Of a DNA stretch of 64,000 nt, positions 50,100 to 61,600 are shown piece after piece (the stretch's first letter is position 1; each line of letters opens with the position of its first letter). Under the pieces are notes generated by a model. It saw only the letters and a list, made by a program, of their open reading frames with translations, made no database searches and had not been told where the DNA came from. The translations under genes were made by a program, and so were the position numbers. This DNA comes from Prorocentrum cordatum (Eukaryota > Sar > Dinophyceae > Prorocentrales > Prorocentraceae): the NCBI GenBank assembly GCA_963575745.1, contig CAUYUJ010021693.1, forward strand, positions 320,768-384,767. The letters run 5' to 3'.

Positions 50100-52780
50100 G
50101 AGGAATCGGCTTGCGGGGGGGGTCGGGCGCGCGGGAGGCGGGCGGAGGCGTCGCCGGCGCCCCGCGCCCCCGGGGGGGTCCATGCTGGATTTCCCAGGCT
50201 GCGCCAAGCGCGCGCGCGTTACTTGCCCGCGCGCTCACATTCGCGCCGTCCAATCCAACGCGGCAATGGCGCGGTCCGGGGCGCGCGGCCGTCGCGGCGC
50301 ACGGCGGTCGACGTGACCGCATGGGGCGCGCGATCGGCCGCGCGGCATTTGCGGGCCATTCGGCCGACGCTGCCAGGTCGCCCTCAAACAGCCCGCCAGG
50401 AATACGCAAATGCGCAATGCGCCAGCGCGCCGCCGGGATATCGCCCTGAAAACAACCTGTTCACTCTGAGCGCCGACTGCGCGCCTCGCTGAACCCGCGA
50501 AGTCGCGCGGCGCGCCCGCGCCGCGGACCCGCCGCAATGAACTCGCGGGAAAAACACCTCTCTCAATGGGTTCTGGCACCGATTCTGGCCTACTTCCCCG
50601 TTCTGGCCGACTCTGGTTCCATCGCTGATTCCTCCTTTGATTCCGTACTGATTCTTTTGATTCCGCTAGAATCAGGGGTCGCAGTTGTGCCGATTCTGTA
50701 CTGATTCTGTACTGATTCGTACTGATTCCTTTCATTCCCTGCGCCCCGGGGACCATCGGGCCGCGGCCCGAGCTCCCGCCTCGGCGGCGCGGTTGTTCCA
50801 GGAGCGCGGAAGAGTTTTGAGGGGGGGGGGCGGGGGGGGAGGCGGAGCGACTTTTGGGGCGCATCGGGCGGTCGAGCCACAGATTTCCGGGCCCAGTGCG
50901 CACGCCCAAACATGGCAGGCGCAGGCGCGCGCGAGTTCTCGACCGTCGGCGCATCTGTAAGTTCATGCCCCGCCCCGCGCGCGGGGAGAGAAACTTGCGT
51001 TGCGGTTTCCAATTGAACGCGCGGCCGTCGCAACTGCATCGCATTGCTCAGCGCGCAAAGCGCGCGAGCAGCATGGGGGGCTTTGCGTTCTCGCATGAGA
51101 AGTGCGCGGAACCGAACCGAACGGTCGGCGGCGCCCGCTCCTGCGCCGCGCGCGAGGCCATCGCGTCAGCGCGGGGGGCTACAAGGGCCTTGGCCGACCC
51201 TGGGGCGCGGGCAGAGCGCGAGGCCCGCGCGGGTCTCTCGCGCCAAACATTCGCAACAAGGTCGGCCCGCCCGCCGGCTGGCGCTCGCGGGCGACGCGAC
51301 GCCGGCGCCGACTGCGAGGCCGACTGGGCCCGGAAGATTCCTCAGAGTCTCGGGAAGGGGCAGCGGGCCGCGATGGAATCGGCGCGGTCGTTGGCGCCCC
51401 GCCCGCGCCCGCCCCCCCCTGCAAGCCGACTCCTCCTAGGTCTAGACAGTGGTCGGCATTTCGGATGGATCGCAGCTCTGCTCCTTCCAATGCACCATGA
51501 ACTCCTGTCTTGGATTGGAATCGGCCCCTGGCGTCCGCTACGCTCGGGGCCCCAGTTCCTCTGGTCGGGGCGCTGGCACCGCCGGCGCCGTCGTTGGACA
51601 TGCCGGGGGCGTATCGGGGCAAGCCGCTCGCGGTCTCCTACATGTCTGCATCGCCTTCATCAGCTAGCCTGGCGCTTCGCTCGGCGGTCCAGGAGCCTTT
51701 GGCGCACCCGCGCGCCTCCGACACCTCTTCGCGCCCGCCGATGATGTCCCTGCGGGGGACTGCCCGCAGCTGGCCATGGCGCCGCAACCTTCGGTTCTTC
51801 GCGTTTCCCTCCAGCGAAGCCCGGAGCAGGCGGAACCGGCCATCGGCCGTGCCGCCCAGGCTTCATTATCGGGCCCTCCGCAGGAGAGGGGCGCCCCCCG
51901 GGGGCGGCGGAGCAGCCGGTAGCGCCATGGGCGCCAGGGCCTTCCTGGGGACAGGAGACCGCGCGGGTGGAGATGGCGGCGGTTTATTCGAGCCCGGCGC
52001 CAGCCATGACAGCGGCTCGGTAGGCGCCATTTCTTTGCCAGACTCCCTCGGGGGACGCGCGCTACCAGACGCGCCCTGCTACCAGTTCGCCAACGCGCTG
52101 GCTTCGGGGGCGCCCGGCGGAGGGGGTTTCAAGTTCCCCTGTCTCGTGGGCGCGCCCTTTTTCACGGGGCGCGCGTGACCGGGCATCGGCGAGGGCGGGG
52201 CCCCAACGCGCGAGCCTCCAGATGGGCCGCCCACAGGCGGCTGGTCGGCCTCCTGCGGGACCGCCCTCTTCGCCGCAGGCCTTCCTGGCGGGGGCGGAGG
52301 CGGCTTCCTCGGAGGAGGCGCAGGTTCGACATCGTCGCCCCGCTGCTCCTCCGAGCGAATCGGCGCGGCAGGCGGTTGCCACTGGAAGGCGTCGCGCATG
52401 AACAGATCCGGGCGATCAGTATGCCAGGGAAACTCGCCCCCGCCATCCTCGGCAATCCCAGCCTTTCGCGCCGCGCAGGACTAATGGGGGCGTAGTCGCG
52501 ACGCCACGGCCAAACCCTGCGCGCGCGCTGTCCGCGCCAGTTGCCGGCGCAATTCCCATCGGAGGGGATCTTGCCGGATTCCGATGAGAAAACGAAACGA
52601 CCCCCTCCCCAGCGGGGCCAGCGCGCAAAGTTCTACGGCAGAGGCTGATCATTCAAATGGTGGGCGATGGTTTTGTGCGCGCGCTCAAGGAAAGGCCTCG
52701 TCGCGACCGCGCCCGAGTGCAGCATTGTGTAAATTGGCTAGAAATCCTCCAGATTGTCCGCCGGCTGCCTCGTTTCGATG
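50100..52780. other. GC-rich stretch without a supported gene
   Basis: Very rich in GCGC and CGCG words. Long frames exist on both strands over the same bases (for example 50235-51044 minus and 50854-51744 plus) and have Ala/Arg/Pro-rich compositions expected from base content. A run of G/C at 50820-50845 and a TGATTC-type repeat at 50575-50735 are the only distinct features. It may be an intron or spacer of the adjoining coding-like segments. Confidence 0.5.
50575..50735. repeat. TACTGATTC-type short repeats
   Basis: Copies of (G)TACTGATTC(T/C/G) and shorter GATTC words recur: three tight copies at about 50698-50727, looser ones at 50645-50665 and 50625-50640. An inverted copy GAATCAG lies at 50670. 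The patch is AT-richer than its GC-rich surroundings. Confidence 0.7.
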
Positions 52781-52785
52781 TCAAT

Positions 52786-53860
52786 TTAAGCCGGCCCTGC
52801 AAGCGGTGAATCAGGAGCACCGCGCTTCGCCACATTCCAAACGTGGAATCTGCGCGAGAGCGCGGGGCGCACACTCGCGGCCCTAACCGATCCGACAACA
52901 TTGTCGGAGCCGCCGGGAACGAATAACTCGGGGGGCGCGGGGTCGACATCAAGAAACCAAGTAAACGTTTCTTCCACGATCGCATCTACCAATTTTCCCC
53001 ATAGTAAGTCGTTTGTCGCCCTGCCCACCTCTCAGCAAGGCACGCGCGCTGGAATGCGAACGAGCCTGCCCTCGCCAGACAGAATTTGCAAACCACTTGC
53101 TGGGAACAACCGCCGACGTGCTCTTAATTGCGATGGCCGTCTTTCCAAGACATAACCAGGAGTTGTCGCCGTCAAGCACCGGGAAGCTGCGCCCAGGGCT
53201 TCCGACGCACTGCAGCCCCTCAATCCATGGAACCCCATCCATTGATCACGCAGTTCCAAGAGGCCCTCCACGGGCCAACCGGAAAGTCCCCAGGATTACC
53301 TTGGGACTCGTTGGAGGGCTTGAGGACAAAATTAGCAACATTTGGCTCGGGTCGATAACCCCCGAATTACAGTCGAGCCCATGGAGCTTGACCAGGAGGT
53401 CTCTCGGCATGCCTTCTCCACCACTGTAGGCTGGCAGCCCGCAGGCACCCTGAGGATGCACTGCAAGCGTGGAACTCGATGCCAATTAGCGGGCGCGACG
53501 ATCTTCCATTCACCGCCAGTTCTCTCGACAAACCCCTATCTCTTGCGTTCGTCGACTCGACCGACGTTCGCGATGGTCTCATCGCCTCATCGCCGCCTGC
53601 AGTTGTCATCCACGTCCAAGAGGGCTCGTTTGTGAAATTAATACGGACGGGGGAACCCATGTCCACGAACTCGTGATCATACTTCACAAAACACACAGCC
53701 CGATACCGCTTGTCTTGCTGCGGGTCGCTCAAGATAGCCTTCGCCAGCTCAGAAATTGCACGGACCTCTTTGATCACGTTGTCGAACTTCATGTGCCGCG
53801 ACATGTCAGGATCCCTAATGATCGCCCGTTTTGGTGAGTATCACAACAAAGTGGGGGTAC
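52786..53860 (-). pseudogene. Unidentified coding-like segment
   Basis: The frame 53804-53640 reads DNVIKEVRAISELAKAILSD, KRYRAVCFVKYDHEFVDMGS and RINFTNEPSW. Frame 53180-53040 reads DGDNSWLCLGKTAIAIKSTS and KWFANSVWRGQARSH. The adjoining frame 53028-52790 reads RATNDLLWGKLVDAIVEETF, TWFLDVDPAPPELFVPGGSD and RRFHVWNVAKRG. A single frameshift near 53030 joins the last two. It has good protein character but no recognised family. It is probably the upstream part of the gene traced further left on the same strand. Confidence 0.5.
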
Positions 53861-55190
53861 CGTAGCCGTTGGCTAGCATCACCTGCCAGATCCCACGGAA
53901 TTGGCCGACGGCGACAGAGGCCAGCATGCTCTCCACTTGTCTTCATCGCGACCCTGTGGCCGCGGCTCCTGCCAAACGCGTGCTCCTGAACCACCGGACC
54001 AGGTGGGCCACAGGCATTCTCGAGCTGGCACCGACGACTGAGGGCTGCCTGAACCAGGAAGACCACGCCTCGTCACCAGAGCGAAAGAGCAGGAGGCCTG
54101 TGGGGATATTTTTTTACAGCCGCAGGCGGAAGCGCCAGCGGCGGCGGGTCACGGTCGGGCTGCGGCCGTGACGAATTAGCCGGGCGCGCGCGGGGGCCGC
54201 GGATCAGGCGGCGGTGCACACTGCAGCCCAGGGAGTCTGAAGGGAAACAGCCACCCAGGAAGCAGGGAGGACGCTGCCAAAATGGCGCGACGCACATCCC
54301 CAGTCATGGACCGTGTCGGTCCGACAATCACAAGGTGGTGGGGATCAGTCTCCGTGGATGAAGGGTGTCAGAGAGCCCAGGGTGTCTGTCGGGTATGAGC
54401 GAAACCGTCGGCAAAAGAGCTGACGTCGTCCAGCATGGAGAAGGGTCTCTGACAGCGCCAGCGAACCGTCGCAGCTTCAGAGAACGCATCCAGCGGCTGA
54501 CAGGGCACGCCTGAAGTCATTGACAACCGGAGTCAACCTCAGAACAACTGCGGAGGGATGCGTCTGCACGCGAGAGATCAACGACATGATGTGACGCAGT
54601 GCAGGGGTACACCTGTTCCCGACCTTGTCGAGAGACACGTCGGCCAGTCGAGGGTGACGGGGCGTGTGCCAGGAAACTAGTGACATAACAAAAAGCAACT
54701 CTCCATCCCCGCTGAGGGGCAAATAAGAAGAAAAGCTCTCAGAGAAGGCTGCGCCCCACTGCAGCACAAGCAATCCGTAGTCACCAAGAGGCCCAGGGAG
54801 TGGCCGCTCAACCAGGTTGAGCGTGGGAGCGACGATGGGGCGACGTCAGTGCGCACAGACACTTGCGGCGAGCGGTGCACCACTAGCCACTGGGGTAGCA
54901 CGCCTGGGCAAACCGCTGCACGACTGTGAAGCCATGTACGGGAACACGCCTGCGACTCGGTCAGAGTACGGCCCCAGCGGCCCGGGCGGGCATTCCGCCG
55001 GTGCGGCGGGGCGACCCACGTCACAAGACCGCCTGAACAACGCAAAGACCCACTGACGATGAGTCCAAGCCCAGGGTCGCTCCCAGGGAAGGTGGAGAAG
55101 CGCGGCTGACGGCCGAAGTATCTTGGGGAAACCCAGGGAATAAGAGCGCGGTTCTGGGTGTGACAAGGCGAAGCCAACATTGCGTCGGAC
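53861..55190 (-). other. Probable distal 3' tail of LINE-like copy B, no gene
   Basis: No gene recognised. Several CCCAGGGA words (54227, 54792, 55082, 55132) link this stretch to copy B, so it is probably its 3' untranslated tail. A run of seven As in the minus sense (54109-54115) might mark the 3' end, but it is too short to be sure. Confidence 0.45.
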
Positions 55191-55194
55191 GCAG

Positions 55195-55725
55195 AGCCGC
55201 GGGCCGGGGCGAGCCTGGCAAGGTGAAAACAGCTACAGCGGGGCCTGGGGCCACTATGACCACACGCAACACGTGGTGTTGCAATGCAGACGGCATTGCT
55301 GGTACACACACTTGGGTCCAAAGGCAGGAAGTGCACGTGCCAGGGAGGGCGGCGGGATGCCGCCAAACGAGTCTGGTGTCTGAGGAGCAGCTGAAGGCTG
55401 CTGTTCTTGAGAGAGAAACCCAGGGATTATGAGCGCGACTCAGGACTGAGGCGTGGCGGAACACTTCCGTCGGTCACGAAGCCGTGCGGCCGGGGACGGA
55501 TCCGCCCGGGCCAGAAGTGAGAACAAATACAGCGGGGCCAGGGGCCAACTAGGGTCTGCGCGCAGCACTCCCCCGCGCTGCAATGCAGATGGTATTGCTG
55601 GTCGACACACTTGGGTCCAAAGGCAGGAAGTGCGTGTACCAGGGAGGGAGGCAGCACGGCTGCCACACGGGTTGAAAGAGCACCGGGAGGCAGCGGAAGG
55701 CTGCGCAAAGTGTGAAGCACGGTCG
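55195..55725 (-). repeat. 299-bp tandem repeat in the 3' tail of copy B
   Basis: GCAATGCAGACGGCATTGCTGG starts at 55281 in unit 1 and its near-match GCAATGCAGATGGTATTGCTGG at 55580 in unit 2, 299 bp apart. ACACACTTGGGTCCAAAGG and AGGAAGTGC(A/G)(C/T)GT follow in both. Each unit carries CCAGGGAGG followed by a GC hairpin, then a GCAGC..GGCTGC hairpin. The arrangement mirrors the hairpin-bearing tandem repeats behind copy A. Confidence 0.85.
55348..55704. repeat. Copy B hairpin motifs in the tail
   Basis: Four short hairpins follow CCAGGGAGG or a similar lead. They are GGCGG..CCGCC at 55348-55364, GCAGCTGAAGGCTGC at 55387-55401, GCAGCACGGCTGC at 55651-55663 and GCAGCGGAAGGCTGC at 55690-55704. 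Stems are kept while loops vary. The unit GCAGCTGAAGGCTGC is identical to the one at 63156-63170, upstream of the helicase ORF. Confidence 0.75.
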
Positions 55726-55768
55726 ATATACCTGTCCCTCTAGGTGATGGGATGGGTGGGAGGGGAGC

Positions 55769-58700
55769 TCAGTCGCCCCATCGTTGCCTTTTTTCCCCAC
55801 GTTCGTCGGGCCTGCCTCCACCACGCTTGCCTCCTGACTGCCAGCGGTCGTCGTGCCAGCCAGCGCTCCAGTCACTCTGCCAGGTGCCCCAGGCGTCCAA
55901 GGAGCTAGTCGCCCGCTCGCGCCAGCTGCTCTGCTGGTGGTTGCCCTTGCCCGTGCCGTCGGGCCGGGCGTGGCGCAGGTACTCGGCCCGCACTGTTGCC
56001 CAATCGATACGGAAGTTGAACCTCCTGTCCATCAAGTAGGCGTTGTATCCGCAACCCTTCCAGTCATCCAAAAACTTGTTGATGGTCGCGTCCGAGTGCA
56101 GCCTCGGGTCTGACTTGGGTTCCCTGGACCCAGGGAGCCGAATGCCTTGTGTGTAGGCCGTCCACAGAGCACAGAATACTCCACCCAATTCCGTTTGGTG
56201 TCTGGTGATGCGCTTGGCGGGTGGCTCTCCGCGGCGCTCCAGGTCCACGGAGCCCAACCAGGCCTTGTACATGGGGCCTCCATGGGCGTCGGTCAGCTGG
56301 TTGAGTGTGTGTCGCTCCGCTGATCGAGAGTAGGCAAGCCTATGGTTAGGTGCCTGTGGGTTACGTAGTGGGGGACGACGACCCTGCGCATCACCCCTGT
56401 CGCGGGCAACTTCGTCGTGATCTGGTCCCCTGGTCCCACTGACATTTTGGTCGGTGTTGGCTGGGCCACCCCAGGCGGCTATCGGGTCGCGGTCGGAGCT
56501 GGGTTCCATGCTGTCTGCCGTTGGGCTCTGCTGAGGCGCCTTGTCGCCGGGGCCATCGTCGTCGACCTCCGTGGCCGAGCCCGTGCAGGATCCAAGAGGA
56601 GGAGACTCTTGGGGGCCTCCATAGTCGGCTGAACCCGCTTTTTCAGTAGGAGGGATTTCGTCTTCACCGTCCTCGTCTTTGGCAGCGTGGTCAGGCACAT
56701 CCGGGTTGCCAAGACGCGTGTCGTCGTCTTTCGTACCCAAGGGGTTGTCTGCACCGGCCGCGGTAGAGGTGTTTGGTCTGTCCTCACTCATTGTCTGCAC
56801 GTGCGACTCGGCAAGGGAGGCGATGGTTGCCGAGGCCAGGGCGTCGGCGCTGAGGCTTAGTAGGAAACTCGTCAGCGTGCCCATCTCGTGTCTGACGGGG
56901 TTGAAGCCACTCGCCGGGGCGAGGGCCACGGCGTGCTTCTCCCAGGACTCCTTGTGATTTTCGCCGTTGGCGAGGTGGGGGACGACCCGCGCGGCGGCCA
57001 GCCGTTTGCCTTCCCAGGGCTGGTTGAGCGGGGAACAATCCTTCGAGATGCATTCGCCGTACGCCGCCCTGAGAAACTCCGTCAACCGTCCGACTGGCCA
57101 GGAGGCCTCTTCGTTTTTAGGCTCTGGGATGCTGCCATCGCGATGGCCGTGACAGAACTGTCGCCAAGTGTAGTCCAGTCCAGGGTGGAAGTCCCGGAGG
57201 TAGGTCACCAGGAGTCGCTGAACAACCACGTCTCCGCTGCCCGATCCGCTCCTGGGGTCGTCTGGGCTCAGCGTGGGGTTGTTGACGTCCCTGCTGTCCA
57301 GGAGCGGCCCCTGCGGGACTGGCAGCTCTGGCAGGAGTTCCATAAGCTGTGCAAGAGTCCTGGGGGCTTGCTCGGCCACGGGGGCCGCTCCGCCCGAGGC
57401 GCTAGACCCAGGAAGGTTTGCCGCTCCAGCCTTGGCGAAGCGATCTTGGGCCTTGGCGTCAGCGCCTATCCATGGAAGGGATCTGAAAATGTCCACTGGC
57501 ACCTCCGCTACTATCTGGCTGTTGAGCGTTGGGAGGACAGGGGCCTCGGCTGGGTACAGCGCCCTGTAGTCTCTATCAAGGATGTGGTCCAGGGTTGCAG
57601 GGCCGATGTTCCATACGGGGACCAGGCAACGTCGGCAGCACCAAGTGGCGTTCCAGTTGCGCTCCCACCAGGCTATGGCTCGCCGTTCGATGGGGGGCAG
57701 CCCAGCTTGCTCGGGAACCCCTACCCCCTCCGCTGGCTTCCATATGAAGCAGCCCAGGGGAGGTGCTCCGGTGTTCCAGACGAGGAGCGGTGCCTTTGGG
57801 GGGCATGTGTCGCACCGTGCGGAGTAGAATTTGTTCTCCGCAGCTTCGAGGCCGAACCGCTCATCCCTGACCCGTAGGATGGGAATGGTGGCGTTGGCGC
57901 GCTCAGGGATCTGCATGCCCGTCGGCGTCATGATGAGGTCCGACAGCGATCTCGTGTCCGCCTGGGGGCTGCGTCCAAAGCCAAGCGGGAGGTGACCCAG
58001 GGAGGGGAGGGCATCCGCCTTTTTGTCGCTTGCGGCACCGATCCTCTGCTGCTCGTGTTCCTTGACCTTGTCCGCTACTGTTGCGCCGGTTGGTGCTGGG
58101 ATGCCCTGGTCCCCCAGGTGTCGGATCCAGCAGATCTCGCAGTGCCACCCCATGTTTGCACCGTCGAGGTAGGCCTGGGGCCGGTTCTGTGCTACCATCA
58201 GGCGTGTGTCGTCGGATATCCACGTGCCTTCTGTGGAGCGTAGCTGGTCCTTACCGCACCTGTCGCACGTGAACCTGCCGTTTTTCTATTCGGCTGTCAG
58301 CCTGTCGCCCGGAATGCGTGGAGGGTCCGGCTTGGTGTCTGGGGCAGGGGTGGACGGCAAGGGGGCGTTCAGGTCGGTGTTGGATAGCGCGAATCCGCCG
58401 CCGATGTAGGCGAGTCCTGCACACCGATCGTCGTCACCCAGGGAGGCGCCTGAGCCCGCGAGCGCGACGTGAAGCGCGCACACCGAGCAGCGGTGCGTAC
58501 CCAGGGGGGCCAGGGAGGCGGCTGGGACGATCTTCTCGAGGACGAACATCGGCGCCTTCAGCTGAAAGTCCTGCCGGTCCATTTCACTCCAGGTCTGCGG
58601 GCAGCCAGCTGCCTGCGCGTCCGGGTGGTGGTGCGCCACCGCTACGAGCTTGGAGATGTGGGGGCAGGATTGCCTCGATGCGACCGTGGAGGTCGGCCAG

Positions 58701-58774
58701 GTCGTCCAGCGTGAGTCCCCAGGTTCTTGCGAAGTCGCGCCGAAACCCTCGGTGCGCTTCTTGCCACGGGACAC
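55769..58774 (-). pseudogene. LINE-like copy B: conserved C-terminal region of the helicase ORF
   Basis: One frame of about 1000 codons, interrupted only by TAG at 58286-58288; copy A has a Gln-containing stretch at the equivalent place. Cys pairs: HRCSVC (about 58480), FTCDRCGKD (about 58260), WHCEIC (about 58130), RCDTC and WCCRRC. Conserved phrases shared with copy A are AQNRPQAYL, ALPSLGHLPLGFG, PLGCFIW and LVPVWNI. The spacer is Asp/Glu/Pro-rich (56500-56800). The distal block reads ELGGVFCALW and GCGYNAYLMDR, and the end is Trp/Arg/Gly-rich, stopping at 55769. No known domain; multiple zinc-binding Cys pairs are likely (inference). Confidence 0.75.
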
Positions 58775-61600
58775 AGAAACCCAGGATGGCTTCGATCACA
58801 TCCCCATCCTGCTCTGCGTGAGGGAAAGGCCATAAGAACACGCGTGGCTCGCGGAGCATTAACATCATGACGACCAAGAGCGACCAGGTCTTGCTGGATT
58901 CCATGGGGAGGCCATCTGCGTCTTTCATTTCCTGCCGGAACTGGTCCCACTCTGGGTCGTCGGGGGCGCCGCTGAGAATCTCCTGTAGGCCAGCCATCCC
59001 AAGGTGCTTCCTGTGTCTGCAGCAATCCTTGGTTGCTGCACTCCACGCCTGGGGAACCTGCCGACAGAGTCCCTTGGGGGTGCACTGGCGTCGACCACAG
59101 AGCGTTACACGCCGTCCCTTGACGTGCGGTACCGGGGGGAGGGAGTCGTCGTGCACTGCGTGGTTTGCGTCATCCCAGGGAGTGCCACACAATGGCTGCC
59201 CAGAGCATGTTGTAGACTAGATTGGTCGCGTCTAGACCCAGGGACATATCGAACAGGAAGCCCAGGTGCGACCAAGCCTTGCGGTCGAGTCTGCCAGGTT
59301 GTCGCGGTGTCTCTGCCAGCGAGAACTCGTGCGGGCGTAGCCCCGCCACCAGATAGATGAGCACGTGGAAGGCAGGCGTCGAGAGGATCTCGTTGAAGCC
59401 GGCCGAGATGAGCTTACCCAGGGAGTCCAAGTCGAAGTCCTCGGCCAGCGGAGTGTTGTAGCGCTCGGCGAAGCCGCTCGCCTGGGCGTCGCGGGCTTTC
59501 CTTTGGGCCGCATCGAGCTCATTTCGCCCGTCCTCTCCCTTTGCATCGCAGCTCCAGGCGACGGGGGGCGGTGCCCAGGTGGCGAGGTCGGGCAGTGGGT
59601 CAAAGCTCTCGTCTATGACCAGGGATCTCCTGTGGCCAGCAGGTGCGCCGCCCCCGAATCGGACCCAGAGGCGGGTCAAGCGCCCGTACTCAGAGAGCGC
59701 ACGCAGCTGGGACCAGGTGGCATTGGCGAACATGCGCCCGTCTCCCAACATCAGGATATTCCGCTTGGCCCTAGTGATTGCCACGTTCAGGCGTTTGGCG
59801 TCGTCGACAAAGCCCCAATTATGCTTCCCGTTGCTCCTGGTGGTCAGTACGATTACGATGTCTGCCTCACCACCCTGGCTGGAGTCGATGGTGGTGAGCT
59901 TGAGGGCCCCACTCTTCATGTGCTTTCCCGCGACCTGCCTGAGTCCAGGGAAGGCAGCGCCGATGGCTGTGTGGGCGTTATGGCCCTCCCGAAAGACGGT
60001 TTCTCATCGGTGATCGTCCACCACGTGCCCTTGGGGGTCAGCTCCAGGGCCAGGGATGTCTTGTCCGTCGCGAACAACACTGCCTTTTCCCTTGCCTGAT
60101 TTCCCCTTCTTGCCAACCTTTGGAATTCCGCAGGACACCGCAGAGGTGGCGGGGGCCTTGAGGCCAGCCGTCCGCGAGGATGGCCGTCTGGAGCTGGTAG
60201 CCAACGACGATTCTGACGGTGGTGCCTTTTTCGAGCTCGGGCAGGAGTGCCCGCACGATGTCCACGGCCTGCGCTGCCTTAGGGAGGCTGGCGCAGCCTG
60301 GCTGGAGGCTAGACGTTACTTCCCCGGAGGGCGTGTCGACCAGCAGGAAACGGTGCTTGTCTCCGTCTTGCGGAGGATCCAACTGCTTGAGGGTCGCGCG
60401 AAGGTCGGCCTCGTTGGAACCGGTGAGGTTGGCCAGTTCAGTCAGTCGCCCGGGTTCCCAGGGTGTGATGTCTCTCCATGGGATTCCTTCAACGATGGGC
60501 CTGTCCCTGAGCGGGTCCATGATGCCAGTCGTCATACCCTTGCCGTAGTAGGCTGCGTTCGGAAAGGCGAGTAGCTGCGGATGCTGTCAAATATGCTGAC
60601 ACAGAGTCCCAGGTCGTTGGCAATCTTGGAGAGCACCGTAGGGGGCAACTGATTCGGGTCGCCCACCAGTACCAGGGCTCCGCCGCTGTTGATCAAGTTC
60701 ACCATAGACATGAGCGCATGAAGCTCCGTGGCCTGCCCAGCTTCATCGATTACCAGGAGGACAATGTGAGGACTGTCTTTCTGTCCGAGGGCTTCGGCCG
60801 CCTCGTGTGTGGACATGATCACCCTGGCATCTCGAAGCAGGCTAGCCTTGTAGGGCTTGAAGCCCGGGCTCTTGTCCCCGTTCTGGAACGGGAACTCTCC
60901 GTGGGCGTTCTTGTAGTGGCCCTCTGGTGTCAGGTCCACGAGTCCCTCGTTGACACGCTCCTTCCTTGCCAAGCGCACGAATTTCCCAGGGAACCCCGTG
61001 TCGGGATCGAGACGACGCTGCTGATGCGCTTCGGACATTGCCAAGGCGGGCTGGTCTACCGCCGTGTTCGAACCGGCTGCCAACGCGACTGCTTGTCCCG
61101 GACGTAGGCAGCATCCCCACATGTCCAGGCAGGCGACGGAAAAGGTGGTCTTGCCTATCCCGGGGGGCCCGTGCACCAGTACGGCGTGGTGATGCAAGGT
61201 GGCCTGAAGGGCCCTGATCGCATCGTTGTTTGGCTTGTGTTTGTCCACCCTTTCGCGGAGGGTCGCCAGGCTGGGCGTGGGGCGCACCCTCTGGAAGACC
61301 GACCCCGTCGCGTCCGAGATCTCGTCGTCGGAGAAAGCCGTCAAACCCAGGGGAAGCGGCGGCACCTGCTGCAGAAGGCCGCATCGGACAGCCTGAGTGA
61401 GGTCGGCGTCGGGGACGTCGCAGTCCAGGGTGGCGGCGGCCGTGGCCCCCAGGTTCGAGCCTACTGCGCTGGCGCGCCGCAGGTCGTTGGCCGCGAGTCG
61501 GTCGGCCCGGGGGGCGTGCAAGAAGGCTAAGAGGAGAAAGTCAGGGGAGACAGCGCGCGGGAAACAGATCCGCGGCATTCTGCCGGAGGTAGATCTGGTC
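58775..61600 (-). pseudogene. LINE-like copy B: SF1 helicase core
   Basis: UPF1/DNA2-like helicase. Walker A GPPGIGKTTFSV (about 61140-61172), Walker B LLVIDEAGQATEL (60728-60760), and motif III VGDPNQLPPT (60638-60667). After SIFD the sequence jumps to HPQLLAFPNAAYYGKG (about 60530-60580) in another frame. The LCYRM part of motif IV seen in copy A is missing, so a deletion removed it. Then FLLVDTPSGEVTSSL and VDIVRALLPELEKG. Motif V TTIDSSQGGEADIVIVL (59855-59890) and motif VI RLNVAITRAKRN (59760-59795) are intact. The tail leads to WHSLG..DDANHAV and WSEM..FQLKAP. Frame changes are near 60530, 60000 and 59190. Confidence 0.88.

Noticed and set aside
50854-52178. Long plus-strand frames of 222-296 residues
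   Set aside because: Ala/Arg/Pro-rich composition, equal openness on the other strand and no motif; expected for sequence rich in GCGC words.
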